From contig JAICKU010000026.1 in assembly GCA_025927765.1 (NCBI GenBank), positions 1-43,288 on the forward strand: 43,288 nt of DNA. The letters run 5' to 3'. Origin of the DNA: Burkholderiales bacterium. Its GTDB lineage: Bacteria; Pseudomonadota; Gammaproteobacteria; Burkholderiales; Casimicrobiaceae. Position numbers and translations under genes: made by a program. Shown here in pieces: positions 26,219-34,594 of this stretch; position 1 is the first letter of the stretch; each line of letters begins with the position of its first letter. The notes beneath the pieces are model-generated. The model did not search any database. It was not told the DNA's origin and saw only the letters and a program-made list of their open reading frames with translations.

Positions 26219-27631
26219 ATGAAACATGCGGCAGGCGCGCAAACGCGCGTCGCGATCGCCATCGCCGGGATCGCGCTGGCGCTATCGACGGGCGAGGCTT
26301 TCGGCGCGGCGTTCGCGCTCCAGGAAAATTCGGGCAGTGCGATGGGCAACGCCTTCGCGGGCGGCGCCGCGGCAGCCGAGGACGTGACCACGCTGTGGTC
26401 GAATCCGGCGGGCCTGTCGCGACTCGCGACGCCCCAGGTTGCGACGGCGGTGCACTTCATCACGCCGTCGTTCAAGTTTCACAACGATGGGTCCGAGCCG
26501 GCGATGTTCCAGCCGCTCGGCGACAGCGACGGCGATGCCGGCAGCGTGAACATCGTGCCGAACCTCTACGTCGCGGCGCCGATCAATCGCGACTTCAGCG
26601 TCGGCGTGGGCATCAACGCGCCGTTCGGCCTCGTCACCGAATACGACGACAACTGGATCGGGCGCTTCCAGGCGGTGAAGTCCGACATCAAGACGATCAA
26701 CGTCAATCCGAGCGCATCGTGGCGCGTATCGAACACGTTCGCGGTGGGTCTCGGCGTGAATTGGCAGCGCGTCGACGCCGAGCTCACGAGCCAGATCAAC
26801 TACAGCGCCGGCCTCGCGCAGGCCGCGGGTCAGGCGGCGGCCGGCGGTCTCATTCCGGCGACGCTCGTGCCGCAGATCGTCGCGGCGACGCCCGGGCTCG
26901 CGTCGAAGGTGAAGGTCGAAGGCGACGACAGCGCGTGGGGCTGGAACATCGGCTTCCTGTGGGACGTGACGCCGCAAACGCGCGTCGGTGCGCAATACCG
27001 CGCGGCGATCAGCTACGACGTCAGGGGCAACGTGTCGTTCGACCATCCGGCGCTGCCGGCGCTGCCGCCGCAACTCGCGCCCGTGGTGGGCTTGCTCGCT
27101 GCGAACGTCAACGCCGCCGCGGCCAACGGCGGCGTCAAGGCGAACGTGAAGCTGCCCGACATCGCCAACGTATCGGTGTTCCACAAGCTCAACGATCGCG
27201 TCGACCTGATGGCCGACATCCAGTACACGCGCTGGTCGGTGTTCAAGGCGCTGACGTTCGTGCGCACGACGGGCCAGGTGCTCGCGAGCACGCCCGAGAA
27301 TTTCGACGACGTGTGGCGTTTCTCGGTGGGCGCGACGTATCACTGGAACGACGCGTGGAGCTTCCGGGGCGGACTCGCGTACGACCAGTCGCCGGTCAAC
27401 ACGCCCGACCGCACCCCGCGGCTGCCCGATGCGGATCGCTACTGGATCGCGGTGGGCGCGCAATACCGCGTGAACCGCAACCTGGCGCTCGACGCGGGTT
27501 ACGTGTACATCCCGGTGAAGAGCCCGGACATCTCGCAGAATGCGGGCTCCACCGCCGCGAACGGACTGCTGCAGGGGCATTACGACGTGAACGTCAACAT
27601 CTTCTCGTTGCAGGCCACGTATTCGTTCTGA
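26219..27631 (+). CDS. OmpP1/FadL-family outer-membrane transporter
   Basis: 470 residues: a signal peptide (to about Ala30), then the FadL N-terminal hatch signature AFALQENSGSAMGNAFAGGAA and Asn62-Pro63-Ala64. A beta-barrel with alternating strands follows, ending in an aromatic residue (ATYSF) as expected for outer-membrane assembly. The family carries long-chain fatty acids or other hydrophobic molecules across the outer membrane. Its position beside FadD, FadE, FadB and FadA supports fatty acid as substrate. ATG 26219 has AGGGAGGA upstream. It is the first gene of a tightly packed five-gene operon. Confidence 0.93.
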   Translation: MKHAAGAQTRVAIAIAGIALALSTGEAFGAAFALQENSGSAMGNAFAGGAAAAEDVTTLWSNPAGLSRLATPQVATAVHFITPSFKFHNDGSEPAMFQPLGDSDGDAGSVNIVPNLYVAAPINRDFSVGVGINAPFGLVTEYDDNWIGRFQAVKSDIKTINVNPSASWRVSNTFAVGLGVNWQRVDAELTSQINYSAGLAQAAGQAAAGGLIPATLVPQIVAATPGLASKVKVEGDDSAWGWNIGFLWDVTPQTRVGAQYRAAISYDVRGNVSFDHPALPALPPQLAPVVGLLAANVNAAAANGGVKANVKLPDIANVSVFHKLNDRVDLMADIQYTRWSVFKALTFVRTTGQVLASTPENFDDVWRFSVGATYHWNDAWSFRGGLAYDQSPVNTPDRTPRLPDADRYWIAVGAQYRVNRNLALDAGYVYIPVKSPDISQNAGSTAANGLLQGHYDVNVNIFSLQATYSF

Positions 27632-27632
27632 C

Positions 27633-28232
27633 GTGAACGCCGGCCACGCCATGCGGCGCCGCATGCGCCGCGTGGCCGCATCCTTCGCGCTGATCGCTGC
27701 CGTCGCGCGCGCGTCGAGCGCGGTTGCGGTCGAGGTCGCGGGCGTACGCGTCGACGAGCACGCGAAGCTCGGCAATCAGGACCTCGTTCTGAATGGCGCG
27801 GGATTGCGCAAGAAGATGATCTTCGACGTGTACGTCGGGAGCCTGTACCTGCCGAAGAAGGCCACCACCGCGGATGAGGTGCTCGCGCAATCGCCGCGAC
27901 GCATCCGGCTCGACGTGATGCGCAACCTGTCGGCCGACCAGTTGATCGGCGCGCTCGACGAGGGGTTGAAGGACAACACGTCGGCGGAGGAATTCGCGGC
28001 GCTTGCCGTTCCCCGCGGCGAGCTCGCGGCAATCATGAAGTCGTTCGGCCAAGCGAAGGCGGGCAGCGTCGTCACGCTCGACTTCGTCGACGGCGCGACC
28101 GAGATCCGTCTCGACGGTGACGCGCGCGGGCGCGTCGACGGGGCCGCGTTCAACGCGGCGCTGACGCGCATCTGGATCGGCGGGCACCCGGTCCAGGCCG
28201 ACCTGCGGAAGGCGATGCTCGGCGGTGCCTGA
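27633..28232 (+). CDS. Chalcone-isomerase-fold family protein, exported
   Basis: 199 residues. An Arg-rich start and hydrophobic segment (about 13-32, ending SSAVA) form a signal peptide. The domain has the family pattern VEVAGVRVDEHAKLG, LVLNGAGLRKKMIFDVYVGSLYL and SLYLPKKATTADEVL. In plants, relatives of this fold bind fatty acids (FAP proteins); bacterial members are mostly uncharacterised. A GTG at 27633 lies 1 base after the fadL stop; ATG 27651 is an equally good start. The location next to FadL suggests a periplasmic lipid-related role, which is inference only. The stop overlaps the next gene by 8 bases. Confidence 0.85.
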   Translation: MNAGHAMRRRMRRVAASFALIAAVARASSAVAVEVAGVRVDEHAKLGNQDLVLNGAGLRKKMIFDVYVGSLYLPKKATTADEVLAQSPRRIRLDVMRNLSADQLIGALDEGLKDNTSAEEFAALAVPRGELAAIMKSFGQAKAGSVVTLDFVDGATEIRLDGDARGRVDGAAFNAALTRIWIGGHPVQADLRKAMLGGA

Positions 28233-29241
28233 CTTCTGGCGCGCCTGCGGCTACCGGCTGCTCGCGCGAAACGCCGACGGGACGCTTCGCGTCACCGACG
28301 ATTTCCTGCGCAGCCTCCTTGCCCGGCCCGAGCTCGTGCCGATCGACACGTCGGAACCGCACGAGCGCGCGCTGCACGACGCACTGATCGCGCAACCGCG
28401 ACGCGAGGTAAGCGTAGCGATGCTCGACGCCGTCGAAGACGCCGATGCGCGTGGGAACTACGACGTGTGGCTCCGCTTTCGCGATCGATTGCTGGGCGCG
28501 CCGTCGATCGAGGCCGCGTACGTCGAGCTCTTTCGCGGCGCGGGCGTCGACGTGCCGCCGCTCTTCGTCGCGCAGTTGACCGAGATCCTGCTGCGGCATC
28601 TCCTCGGCGACGGCGCCGACCCGCTGGAAGCGCGTGCCGCCGAGATGCTGTTTCGGGCGCAGAAGATCGCGATCACCGACGAGCGCGCGGTGATGGCGGC
28701 GGATGCCGAGACCGTCGAGCGGCACGCGGAAGGCGTGGTGTTCGGCTCGCTCGGCGAACTGCTTGTGCAGCAGCAGACGCCGCTGCGCAGCGTCGACCTC
28801 GACGTGCTCGACGGCGACAACGCCGCCGCATACTTCGGTCGCGACGAGGATCGCGACTTTGCCGTCAGCCTGAACCGCGGCGCGCCGGCGCAGCGGGCGC
28901 TATGCCGCGTGCTCGAGCGGTGGATCGCGCATTTCGCGGGCGTTCGCGTGCACGTACGTCCCGAGCGCGAGATCGACGACGCGCGGTGGCGCTGGCACGT
29001 CGGTCTCGACGCGGAGGCGAGCGGTATCCTGAACGATCTCTTCGACGGTCGCGACGTCGACGAGGCGCGGCTCGCGCGCCTGCTGTGCCTGTTCCGCCTC
29101 GACTTCGACGATCCCAACGACATGCTCGCGCAAGTCGCCGGATTTCCCGTCTGGCTCGCGATCGCGATGGACGATCGCAACCTGGTCCAGCTGAAGCCGC
29201 AGAATCTCCTGATGAATCTACCTCTCGCCCGCCCGCAATGA
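28225..29241 (+). CDS. DUF6352-like protein, function unknown
   Basis: 338 residues without signal peptide or membrane helix, so cytoplasmic. It begins MPDFWRACGYRLL, then has TDDFLRSLLARPEL, long charged helices and ends LKPQNLLMNLPLARPQ. I recognise the overall pattern as the DUF6352 family of betaproteobacterial proteins; no catalytic motif is evident. It starts at GTG 28225 inside the end of the chalcone-isomerase-fold gene and overlaps the next gene by ATGA, so translation is probably coupled. Confidence 0.8.
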   Translation: MPDFWRACGYRLLARNADGTLRVTDDFLRSLLARPELVPIDTSEPHERALHDALIAQPRREVSVAMLDAVEDADARGNYDVWLRFRDRLLGAPSIEAAYVELFRGAGVDVPPLFVAQLTEILLRHLLGDGADPLEARAAEMLFRAQKIAITDERAVMAADAETVERHAEGVVFGSLGELLVQQQTPLRSVDLDVLDGDNAAAYFGRDEDRDFAVSLNRGAPAQRALCRVLERWIAHFAGVRVHVRPEREIDDARWRWHVGLDAEASGILNDLFDGRDVDEARLARLLCLFRLDFDDPNDMLAQVAGFPVWLAIAMDDRNLVQLKPQNLLMNLPLARPQ

Positions 29242-29813
29242 ATCGCACGCCTTCGCTCACGCGCCTGCTGCCGCTCGCGCTCTTGCTTTCGACGAACCTG
29301 GCGGTGGCACAGACCGCTGCGCCGCCCCCGAAGGAAGCGCCTTCACCTGCCCCCACGACGGCGGCCGGCGCCGCGCACGAACCGGTGGCCGCCTTCGCTT
29401 GGCTCGCCGGCTGCTGGAAGGGCGGCGTCAACCAGCGCGAATTCCGTGAGATGTGGTTGCCGCTGCAGGGCGGCATGATGATCGGCGCCGGGCAGCAGGT
29501 GCAGGGCGGCAAGATGCAGGACTACGAATTCCTGCGTCTCGAGCCGCGCGTCGACGGCGTGCGCTTCACGCAGTTCTCCGGCGATCGCAAGGAGATTTCG
29601 TTCCGGCTCGCGAACACGGCGGCGGATGCGAACGATACGATCTTCACGTTCGCGAACGCGGGCGAAGGCTTTCCCGCGCGGCTCATCTATCGCCGCGGAC
29701 AGGAGGGCTGGCTGTACGAGACGATCGAGGGCAACTTGAACGGTGCCGAGCGCAAGGTCATCTACCCGCTCCGCCGGATCAGTTGCGAGACCGGCGAGCT
29801 CATCCGGCAGTGA
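29238..29813 (+). CDS. DUF6265-like exported protein
   Basis: 191 residues. A signal peptide ends near LAVAQ (residue ~25), and a Pro/Ala-rich linker follows to about residue 45. The core has FAWLAGCWKG, REFREMWLPLQGGMMIGAG and a run of predicted beta strands (FTQFSGDRKEISFRL, FTFANAGEGFPARLIY), consistent with a lipocalin-like barrel of the DUF6265 group. Function is unknown. It is probably periplasmic. ATG 29238 overlaps the preceding stop. Confidence 0.82.
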   Translation: MNRTPSLTRLLPLALLLSTNLAVAQTAAPPPKEAPSPAPTTAAGAAHEPVAAFAWLAGCWKGGVNQREFREMWLPLQGGMMIGAGQQVQGGKMQDYEFLRLEPRVDGVRFTQFSGDRKEISFRLANTAADANDTIFTFANAGEGFPARLIYRRGQEGWLYETIEGNLNGAERKVIYPLRRISCETGELIRQ

Positions 29814-29820
29814 ACGGGCG

Positions 29821-30165
29821 ATGACCGACGAATCGAATGGCGTGAAGAGTCCCGCGTTGCAGAACTTCGAGCGCATGCTCGCGGCCGGGCGCGACTCGGC
29901 GCTGCTGCGTTATTCGATCGGCAACGAGTACGCGAAGGCGGCGCAGTGGGCGGAAGCCGTTGCCGCGCTCGAGCATGCGGTTGCGCTCGACCCGACGTAC
30001 ACCGCGGCGTGGAAGCTCTACGCGAAGTCGCTCGAGCAGGCGGGGCGGGGCGCGGACGCACTGGATGCATATCGCCGCGGCATCGTCGTGGCGCGCCAGA
30101 AGGGCGATCGCCAGGCGGAGAAGGAGATGACGGTGTTCGCGCGGCGCCTCGAGCGCGAAAAATAG
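29821..30165 (+). CDS. Small TPR-repeat protein
   Basis: 114 residues with about two tetratricopeptide repeats: ALLRYSIGNEYAKAAQWAEA followed by LEHAVALDPTYTAAWKLYAK, then a third helix pair. TPR proteins mediate protein contacts; no partner is visible. It lies 7 bases after the DUF6265-like gene and is the last gene of the fadL operon. A long palindrome follows its stop codon within 6 bases. Confidence 0.85.
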   Translation: MTDESNGVKSPALQNFERMLAAGRDSALLRYSIGNEYAKAAQWAEAVAALEHAVALDPTYTAAWKLYAKSLEQAGRGADALDAYRRGIVVARQKGDRQAEKEMTVFARRLEREK

Positions 30166-30170
30166 GGTCT

Positions 30171-30247
30171 GAAAAGCAGGGTCGGACTCCACTTTCCGGA
30201 GGGATTTTTGCAGCGTGGCCGGAAAGTGGAGTCTGTCCCTACTTTTC
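30171..30247. repeat. Long palindromic repeat, GGGTCnGA family, copy 1
   Basis: Arms of 29 bases (30171-30199 and 30219-30247) match at 26 positions and flank a 19-base loop. The left arm contains AGGGTCGGACTCCACTTTCC. It lies between the TPR gene and the convergent rnhA, and its right arm covers the rnhA stop codon and final codons. The hairpin ends in CTTTTC on both strands, so it could also act as a bidirectional terminator. Confidence 0.85.
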
Positions 30248-30703
30248 GCGGCGCGTGCTCTCGACGCCGCGATTCGCGAGCGCATCCGCGCGATGATTGC
30301 CCGGCGTATCGGCATGACCGCGCACCCAATGCCAGCGGATGCGGTGCTCGCGCACGAGCGCGTCGAGCTCGCGCCACAGCTCGGCGTTCTTGACCGGCTT
30401 GCGGTCGCTCGTGCGCCAGCCGTTCTTCTTCCACGTCTGGATCCAGCTCTCGATGCCCTGCTTCACGTATTGCGAATCGAGATAGAGATCGACGTCGCAC
30501 GCGCGCGTCAGCGCTTCGAGCGCGCGGATCACCGCCGTCAATTCCATGCGGTTGTTCGTGGTCGCGGCCTCGCCGCCGAAGAGCTCCTTCTCGCGTCCGT
30601 CGAAGATCAGCAGCGCGCCCCAGCCCCCGGGACCCGGGTTGCCCTTGCACGCACCGTCGGTGTAGACGACGACGGTGCGTTGTCCCTCCGTACCGCCGCT
30701 CAC
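30239..30703 (-). CDS. rnhA: Ribonuclease HI
   Basis: 154 residues (E. coli RnhA has 155). Active-site residues are Asp16 (YTDGAC), Glu54 (NRMELTAVI), Asp76 (LDSQYV) and Asp140 (HRADALAN), each offset by exactly 6 from E. coli. It removes RNA from RNA-DNA hybrids in the cytoplasm. The start is GTG 30703, overlapping the methyltransferase stop (GTGA). The C-terminus ends within the palindromic repeat at 30219-30247. Confidence 0.96.
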   Translation of the reverse strand: MSGGTEGQRTVVVYTDGACKGNPGPGGWGALLIFDGREKELFGGEAATTNNRMELTAVIRALEALTRACDVDLYLDSQYVKQGIESWIQTWKKNGWRTSDRKPVKNAELWRELDALVREHRIRWHWVRGHADTPGNHRADALANRGVESTRREK

Positions 30704-31458
30704 GGGTACTGCCGATGCGTGGTCAGGCTCTCGCGTGCACCCGCTGCCGGCGCCAGCGATTTCGTGCGCCGCTCGCGCCGCTGCCACGCGGGCGTGAGTA
30801 CGCGCATGCCGAGCACCTTCTTCGTGGCGCGCAGGTAGTAGACGCCACCGGTGATCGGCCACCAGCGGTCGCCGGTCTGCTCGAAGAACGACAAGCGCCG
30901 CAGCCACTTCTCCTGTGCGAACGGCGGCACGTAGCAATCGAAGCGGCCGCCGATCACGTCGAAGCCGAGCAGCGACAGCCAGTCCTTCAACCGGTAGAGC
31001 GCGATGAAGTTGCCGTTCCACGGCGGCGTCGCGCCGCGGCCGAAGTAGCGCTTGGTGCCGAAGAGTGAAAACGGATTGAAGCCGGAGATGAGGATCTGTC
31101 CTTCCGGACGGATCACCCGCCACGCTTCGCGCAGCATCTGGTGCGGGTCGTCGGTGAACTCGAGCGCGTGCGGGAGCACGATCAGGTCGAGCGTGTTCTC
31201 GGCGAACGGCAGGCCGTGGGGATCGGCGATGATGTCGGCGGGCGGGTCGTAGTCGAGCGTCCACTTCGATACGATGCGGCTCTGCGCCAGCAGGTCGCAC
31301 TCGGGCAGGCCGATCTGCAGCGCGTGGAAACCGAAGATATCGGCGACGGTCAGATCGAAATACGCCTGCTCCCGCTCCTTTAGGTACTCTCCGAGCGGTG
31401 TCGCGAGCCACGCGGCGAAGGTCGCCGGGACCAGCGCGGCTTCGGAGGATCGATCCAT
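30700..31458 (-). CDS. SAM-dependent methyltransferase, YafS-like
   Basis: 252 residues. A class I methyltransferase fold is suggested by [23 protein letters not shown] and [24 protein letters not shown] (motifs IV-V). The usual glycine-rich motif I is degenerate ([12 protein letters not shown]), as in E. coli YafS, which also lies next to gloB and rnhA. Substrate is unknown. The start ATG at 31458 shares two bases with the divergent gloB start; in-frame ATGs at 31476 and 31494 lie within gloB. It overlaps rnhA by GTGA. Confidence 0.88.
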   Translation of the reverse strand: MDRSSEAALVPATFAAWLATPLGEYLKEREQAYFDLTVADIFGFHALQIGLPECDLLAQSRIVSKWTLDYDPPADIIADPHGLPFAENTLDLIVLPHALEFTDDPHQMLREAWRVIRPEGQILISGFNPFSLFGTKRYFGRGATPPWNGNFIALYRLKDWLSLLGFDVIGGRFDCYVPPFAQEKWLRRLSFFEQTGDRWWPITGGVYYLRATKKVLGMRVLTPAWQRRERRTKSLAPAAGARESLTTHRQYP

Positions 31459-32233
31459 GCCGTCGATTATCCCCATCCCTGCATTCAGGGACAACTACAT
31501 CTGGGCCGTGCGTAGCGGCCCGCACGCCGCGGTCGTCGACCCCGGCGATGCGGCGCCCGTGCTCGCGTGGCTCGCGCAGAATCACGTCGAGCTGACGGCG
31601 ATCCTCGCGACGCATCATCATGCCGATCACGTGGGCGGGGTGCCTGCGCTTCGCGCGCGCTTCGACGTGCCGGTATTCGGTCCCGCGCACGAGTCGATTC
31701 CCGAGCGCACGCATCCGCTCGGCGAAGGCGATCGCATCGTCGTGCCCGGCCTCGATCTCATGCTCTCGGTGTTCGACATCCCCGGCCATACCGCGGGTCA
31801 CATCGCCTACTACGCGATGCCGCCCGATCCGCTGGTGTTCTGCGGCGACACGATGTTCGCCGCCGGATGCGGACGCCTGTTCGAAGGCACGCCCGAGCAA
31901 ATGTGGGCGTCGCTGTCGAAGCTGATGACGCTCGATCAGAACACGCTCGTCTATTGCGGGCACGAGTACACGCTCGCGAACCTGCGCTTCGCGAAGGCGG
32001 TCGAGCCCGGGAGCCGCGACATCGATGCGCGCGTCGTCAACGAAACCAGGAAGCGCGAGCGCGGAGAGCCTACGCTGCCGTCGACGATCGGCGCCGAGCG
32101 CGCGACGAATCCGTTCGTGCGCGCCAACCTGCCCGACGTGATGAGGAGCGCATCCCGACGCGCGGGGCGCGAGATCGCGGATCCCGTCGAATCGTTCGCG
32201 GTGCTTCGCGAATGGAAGGATCATTTCAGCTGA
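31457..32233 (+). CDS. gloB: Hydroxyacylglutathione hydrolase (glyoxalase II)
   Basis: 258 residues, family length. The metallo-beta-lactamase motif THHHADH gives metal ligands His53, His55, Asp57 and His58; [23 protein letters not shown] and CGHEYT follow. The C-terminal glyoxalase II domain ends [13 protein letters not shown]. It hydrolyses S-lactoylglutathione to lactate and glutathione in methylglyoxal detoxification. The gloB / methyltransferase / rnhA grouping is also found in E. coli. The ATG at 31457 uses the same CATG as the divergent methyltransferase start. Confidence 0.96.
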   Translation: MPSIIPIPAFRDNYIWAVRSGPHAAVVDPGDAAPVLAWLAQNHVELTAILATHHHADHVGGVPALRARFDVPVFGPAHESIPERTHPLGEGDRIVVPGLDLMLSVFDIPGHTAGHIAYYAMPPDPLVFCGDTMFAAGCGRLFEGTPEQMWASLSKLMTLDQNTLVYCGHEYTLANLRFAKAVEPGSRDIDARVVNETRKRERGEPTLPSTIGAERATNPFVRANLPDVMRSASRRAGREIADPVESFAVLREWKDHFS

Positions 32234-32302
32234 TCGGGTATCGGCTGTCAGTGATCAGCAGAGCGCGCCTTTGCTGATCCCTGATCCGTGATGCCCGATA
32301 CC
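32232..32302. repeat. Imperfect inverted repeat rich in GATCAG/CTGATC words
   Basis: GGTATCGG near 32236 pairs with CCGATACC near 32295, and GATCAGCA near 32253 pairs with TGCTGATC near 32272. A GATC-containing word recurs between the arms (TGATCAG, CTGATCC, TGATCCG). It lies between gloB and the lytic transglycosylase gene. It may be a dispersed repeat or a terminator for gloB. Confidence 0.5.
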
Positions 32303-32381
32303 TGGGTTGACGCTCGCGTCGATGCCGCCTACTATCGCCCAACTTTTTGTGCGATACGGTGTGTTACGAACCGACTGCTGA

Positions 32382-33932
32382 GTGCTCTATCGACGAATCC
32401 TGACCCTGTCGGCCGTGCTCGCGCTCGCTGCGTGCGCAATGCAGCCGCCGCAAGCGCCCGTTGAAACGGCCGCATCCGAACCGCAGTCGTTGCCGCTGCC
32501 CGCGGTCACGTTCGCGCCCGCTCCTCCCAAGATCGTTCTCTCCACTCCGTTCGACGGCGCCGCCGCCGACCTGGAGCCGTTGCCGCTTTTCTCCGGCGAC
32601 CTGTGGGATCGCATCGTGCGTGGTTATGCGATGCCCGACATCCAGGGTCCGCTCGTCGAGAAGTGGGAGCAGTGGTACGCCGAGCGTCCCGACTACGTTG
32701 CGCGGATGATCGAGCGCAGCCGCCGCTACCTCTATCACATCGTCACCGAAGTCGAAGCTCGCGGCATGCCGAGCGAGATCGCGCTCTTGCCCATGGTCGA
32801 GAGCGCGTTCAATCCGAATGCGATGTCGGTGAGCCGCGCATCGGGCATCTGGCAATTCATGCCGGCCACGGGCAAGACGTACGGCCTCAAGCAGAACTGG
32901 TGGTTCGATTCGCGCCGCGACGTGATCGCGGCGACCTCGTCCGCGCTCGATTACCTGCAGACGCTGAACGGCGAGTTCAACGACTGGCAGCTTTCGCTCG
33001 CCGGTTACAACTGGGGTGAGGGCAATGTGCGCAAGGCCGTCGCACGCAATCGCGCCAAGGGCCTTCCCACCGACTTCGCGAGCCTCACCGGCATCCCGGA
33101 CGAGACGCGCAACTACCTGCCCAAGCTGCAGGCGGTGAAGAACATCGTGTCCGATCCGCAGAAGTACGGGCTCGTGATTTCCGACGTGCCGAACGCGCCG
33201 TATTTCACGGTCGTGCGCACGACCGTGCGCATGGACGTGAAGCGCGCCGCGGAGCTCGCCGAGTTGCCGCTCGACGAATTCCTGGCGCTGAATCCGCAGC
33301 ACAACCGCCCGGTGATCTCGGGTGCCGACGAATACGCGATCCTGCTGCCGATCGACAAGGCAGAGGTGTTCGCCGCAAAGCTCAACCTGATCAATCAGCC
33401 GCTCGTGTCGTGGCAGGCGCATAGGATGAAGCCCGGCGAGACGCTGCCGCAAATCGCGGCCCGCTACGGCATGTCGATCGAAACGCTTCGCTCGGTGAAC
33501 GGCATCGGCCCGCGCGAAACGGTACCCACCGGTTACGCGCTGCTCGTGCCGATGCAGAAGGCGACCGAGGAAGCGGCGGCATCGCTCGAGAACGCCGTGT
33601 TCACCACGGTACCGGTCAACCGCACGTTCTACTACGTCGTGCATCGCGGCGACACGCTGACGTCGATCGCCGGACGGTTCGGCGTCACCACGCATGACCT
33701 GAAGCGCTGGAACCGGATGCCGCGCGAGACGGTACGCATCGGCCAGAAGCTGCGCGTGACGAGCGACGTGCCGCCCACGCGCACGCTCCATGCAGCGCGG
33801 CATCACGCGGGCAAGGACCACAAGCGGGCGAAGGCGCACGATCGCGGCGTGGTCGCCGTGCGCGCATCGGGCGGCGGCGGCAGCGGCAAGCGCAAGGGCG
33901 TCGCCGCGACGGCATCCGCCGCCCGGCCATAG
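32382..33932 (+). CDS. Membrane-bound lytic murein transglycosylase with LysM domains (MltD-like)
   Basis: 516 residues. A lipoprotein signal peptide has lipobox LALAAC (Cys18), placing it on a membrane facing the periplasm. The SLT domain has catalytic Glu140 in LLPMVESAFNPNA, then SRASGIWQFMPATGKTYGL and SLAGYNWGEGNVRKAV. Two LysM peptidoglycan-binding domains follow, around residues 345-385 (KPGETLPQIAARYGMSIETL) and 410-455 (VHRGDTLTSIAGRFGVTTHDL). The C-terminal ~60 residues are basic and Ala/Gly-rich. It cleaves the glycan strand to 1,6-anhydromuropeptides. It starts at GTG 32382. Confidence 0.93.
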   Translation: MLYRRILTLSAVLALAACAMQPPQAPVETAASEPQSLPLPAVTFAPAPPKIVLSTPFDGAAADLEPLPLFSGDLWDRIVRGYAMPDIQGPLVEKWEQWYAERPDYVARMIERSRRYLYHIVTEVEARGMPSEIALLPMVESAFNPNAMSVSRASGIWQFMPATGKTYGLKQNWWFDSRRDVIAATSSALDYLQTLNGEFNDWQLSLAGYNWGEGNVRKAVARNRAKGLPTDFASLTGIPDETRNYLPKLQAVKNIVSDPQKYGLVISDVPNAPYFTVVRTTVRMDVKRAAELAELPLDEFLALNPQHNRPVISGADEYAILLPIDKAEVFAAKLNLINQPLVSWQAHRMKPGETLPQIAARYGMSIETLRSVNGIGPRETVPTGYALLVPMQKATEEAAASLENAVFTTVPVNRTFYYVVHRGDTLTSIAGRFGVTTHDLKRWNRMPRETVRIGQKLRVTSDVPPTRTLHAARHHAGKDHKRAKAHDRGVVAVRASGGGGSGKRKGVAATASAARP

Positions 33933-34024
33933 GCGAAAATGCGGGTCAGAGATGCATTTCCGCTCGCTTTCCCCGCGCTAAGGCGCGGGACCGCGGAAAT
34001 GCATCTCTGACCCGCATTTTCGCC
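33932..34024. repeat. Long perfect palindromic repeat, GGGTCnGA family, copy 2
   Basis: Two 32-base arms (33932-33963 and 33993-34024) are perfectly complementary. The left arm contains CGGGTCAGAGATGCATTTCC. The 29-base interior holds a nested 7-bp hairpin, CCCGCGC/GCGCGGG (33972-33978, 33983-33989). It begins on the last base of the transglycosylase stop codon and ends 4 bases before a rho-independent terminator. Its frame of fixed bases matches the repeat at 30171. Confidence 0.9.
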
Positions 34025-34028
34025 AAGC

Positions 34029-34061
34029 GAAACGGGCGACGCTTTCGGCGTCGCCCGTTTC
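34029..34061. terminator. Bidirectional rho-independent terminator
   Basis: A perfect 14-bp stem (GAAACGGGCGACGC / GCGTCGCCCGTTTC) closes loop TTTCG. It sits between the convergent transglycosylase and histone-like genes and ends in T-rich bases on both strands. Confidence 0.85.
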
Positions 34062-34103
34062 ATGTCCGTCACACATCTGCGACGGAAATCGTAGCGAAGA
34101 AGC

Positions 34104-34460
34104 TTACTTCTTCGTGGCTCTCTTCTTGGCGGTCTTGCGCGCGCCAGTCTTGCGCGCCGAGGCTTTCTTGGCGCCGGCACCGCGCTTCGTCGCCCGCTTC
34201 TTCGGGGCAGCGCGCTTCTTGGTGGCTGCGCGCTTCTTCGTCGTCGTCTTCTTGGCGGCGCGCTTCTTCGTCGCCGTCTTCTTCGCTGCGCGCTTCTTCG
34301 TCGTCTTCTTGGCGGCGCGCTTCTTCGGCGCAGCCTTCTTGCTGGTCTTGCGACCCGCCGACTTCTTTGGCGCGGCAGCCTTGCGTTTCCTGGCCTTCTT
34401 CTTCGGCGCCGCTTCGGCCGAAGCCGTCGGCGTCATCATGGACATCATGTCAGCCATCAT
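34104..34460 (-). CDS. Histone H1-like Lys/Ala-rich DNA-binding protein
   Basis: 118 residues. After a Met-rich start and a short SAEAAPKKK linker, the protein is a string of KKRAAKKT/KKRAAPKK-type repeats made almost only of Lys, Arg, Ala and Thr. Such proteins (bacterial H1-like, AlgP/HC2 type) bind and compact DNA and are common in Burkholderiales. The repeats make length variation by slippage likely. The first of several Met codons (34460) has AGGAG at good spacing. The minus-strand promoter at 34595-34622 implies a 5' leader of about 125 bases. Confidence 0.9.
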   Translation of the reverse strand: MMADMMSMMTPTASAEAAPKKKARKRKAAAPKKSAGRKTSKKAAPKKRAAKKTTKKRAAKKTATKKRAAKKTTTKKRAATKKRAAPKKRATKRGAGAKKASARKTGARKTAKKRATKK

Positions 34461-34594
34461 CGTTGCTTCTCCTGTCTGGGTTCATTGACTGTTATGGACT
34501 ACCCGCAGGCATCGCCGGCTTGTGGGGGAAAAGCAACGGATCCAGCAATTTCGAACCCACCCCCTTGACAAAACCGTTGGCACCTGCTGCCTGC

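Noticed and set aside
34114-34488. Hydrophobic plus-strand frame rich in FFAARFF repeats
   Set aside because: It is the exact antisense of the Lys/Ala repeats of the histone-like gene, not a membrane protein.
34565-34570. Perfect TTGACA on the plus strand
   Set aside because: No -10 at 16-18 bp and no plus-strand gene downstream; the minus-strand promoter match is better.
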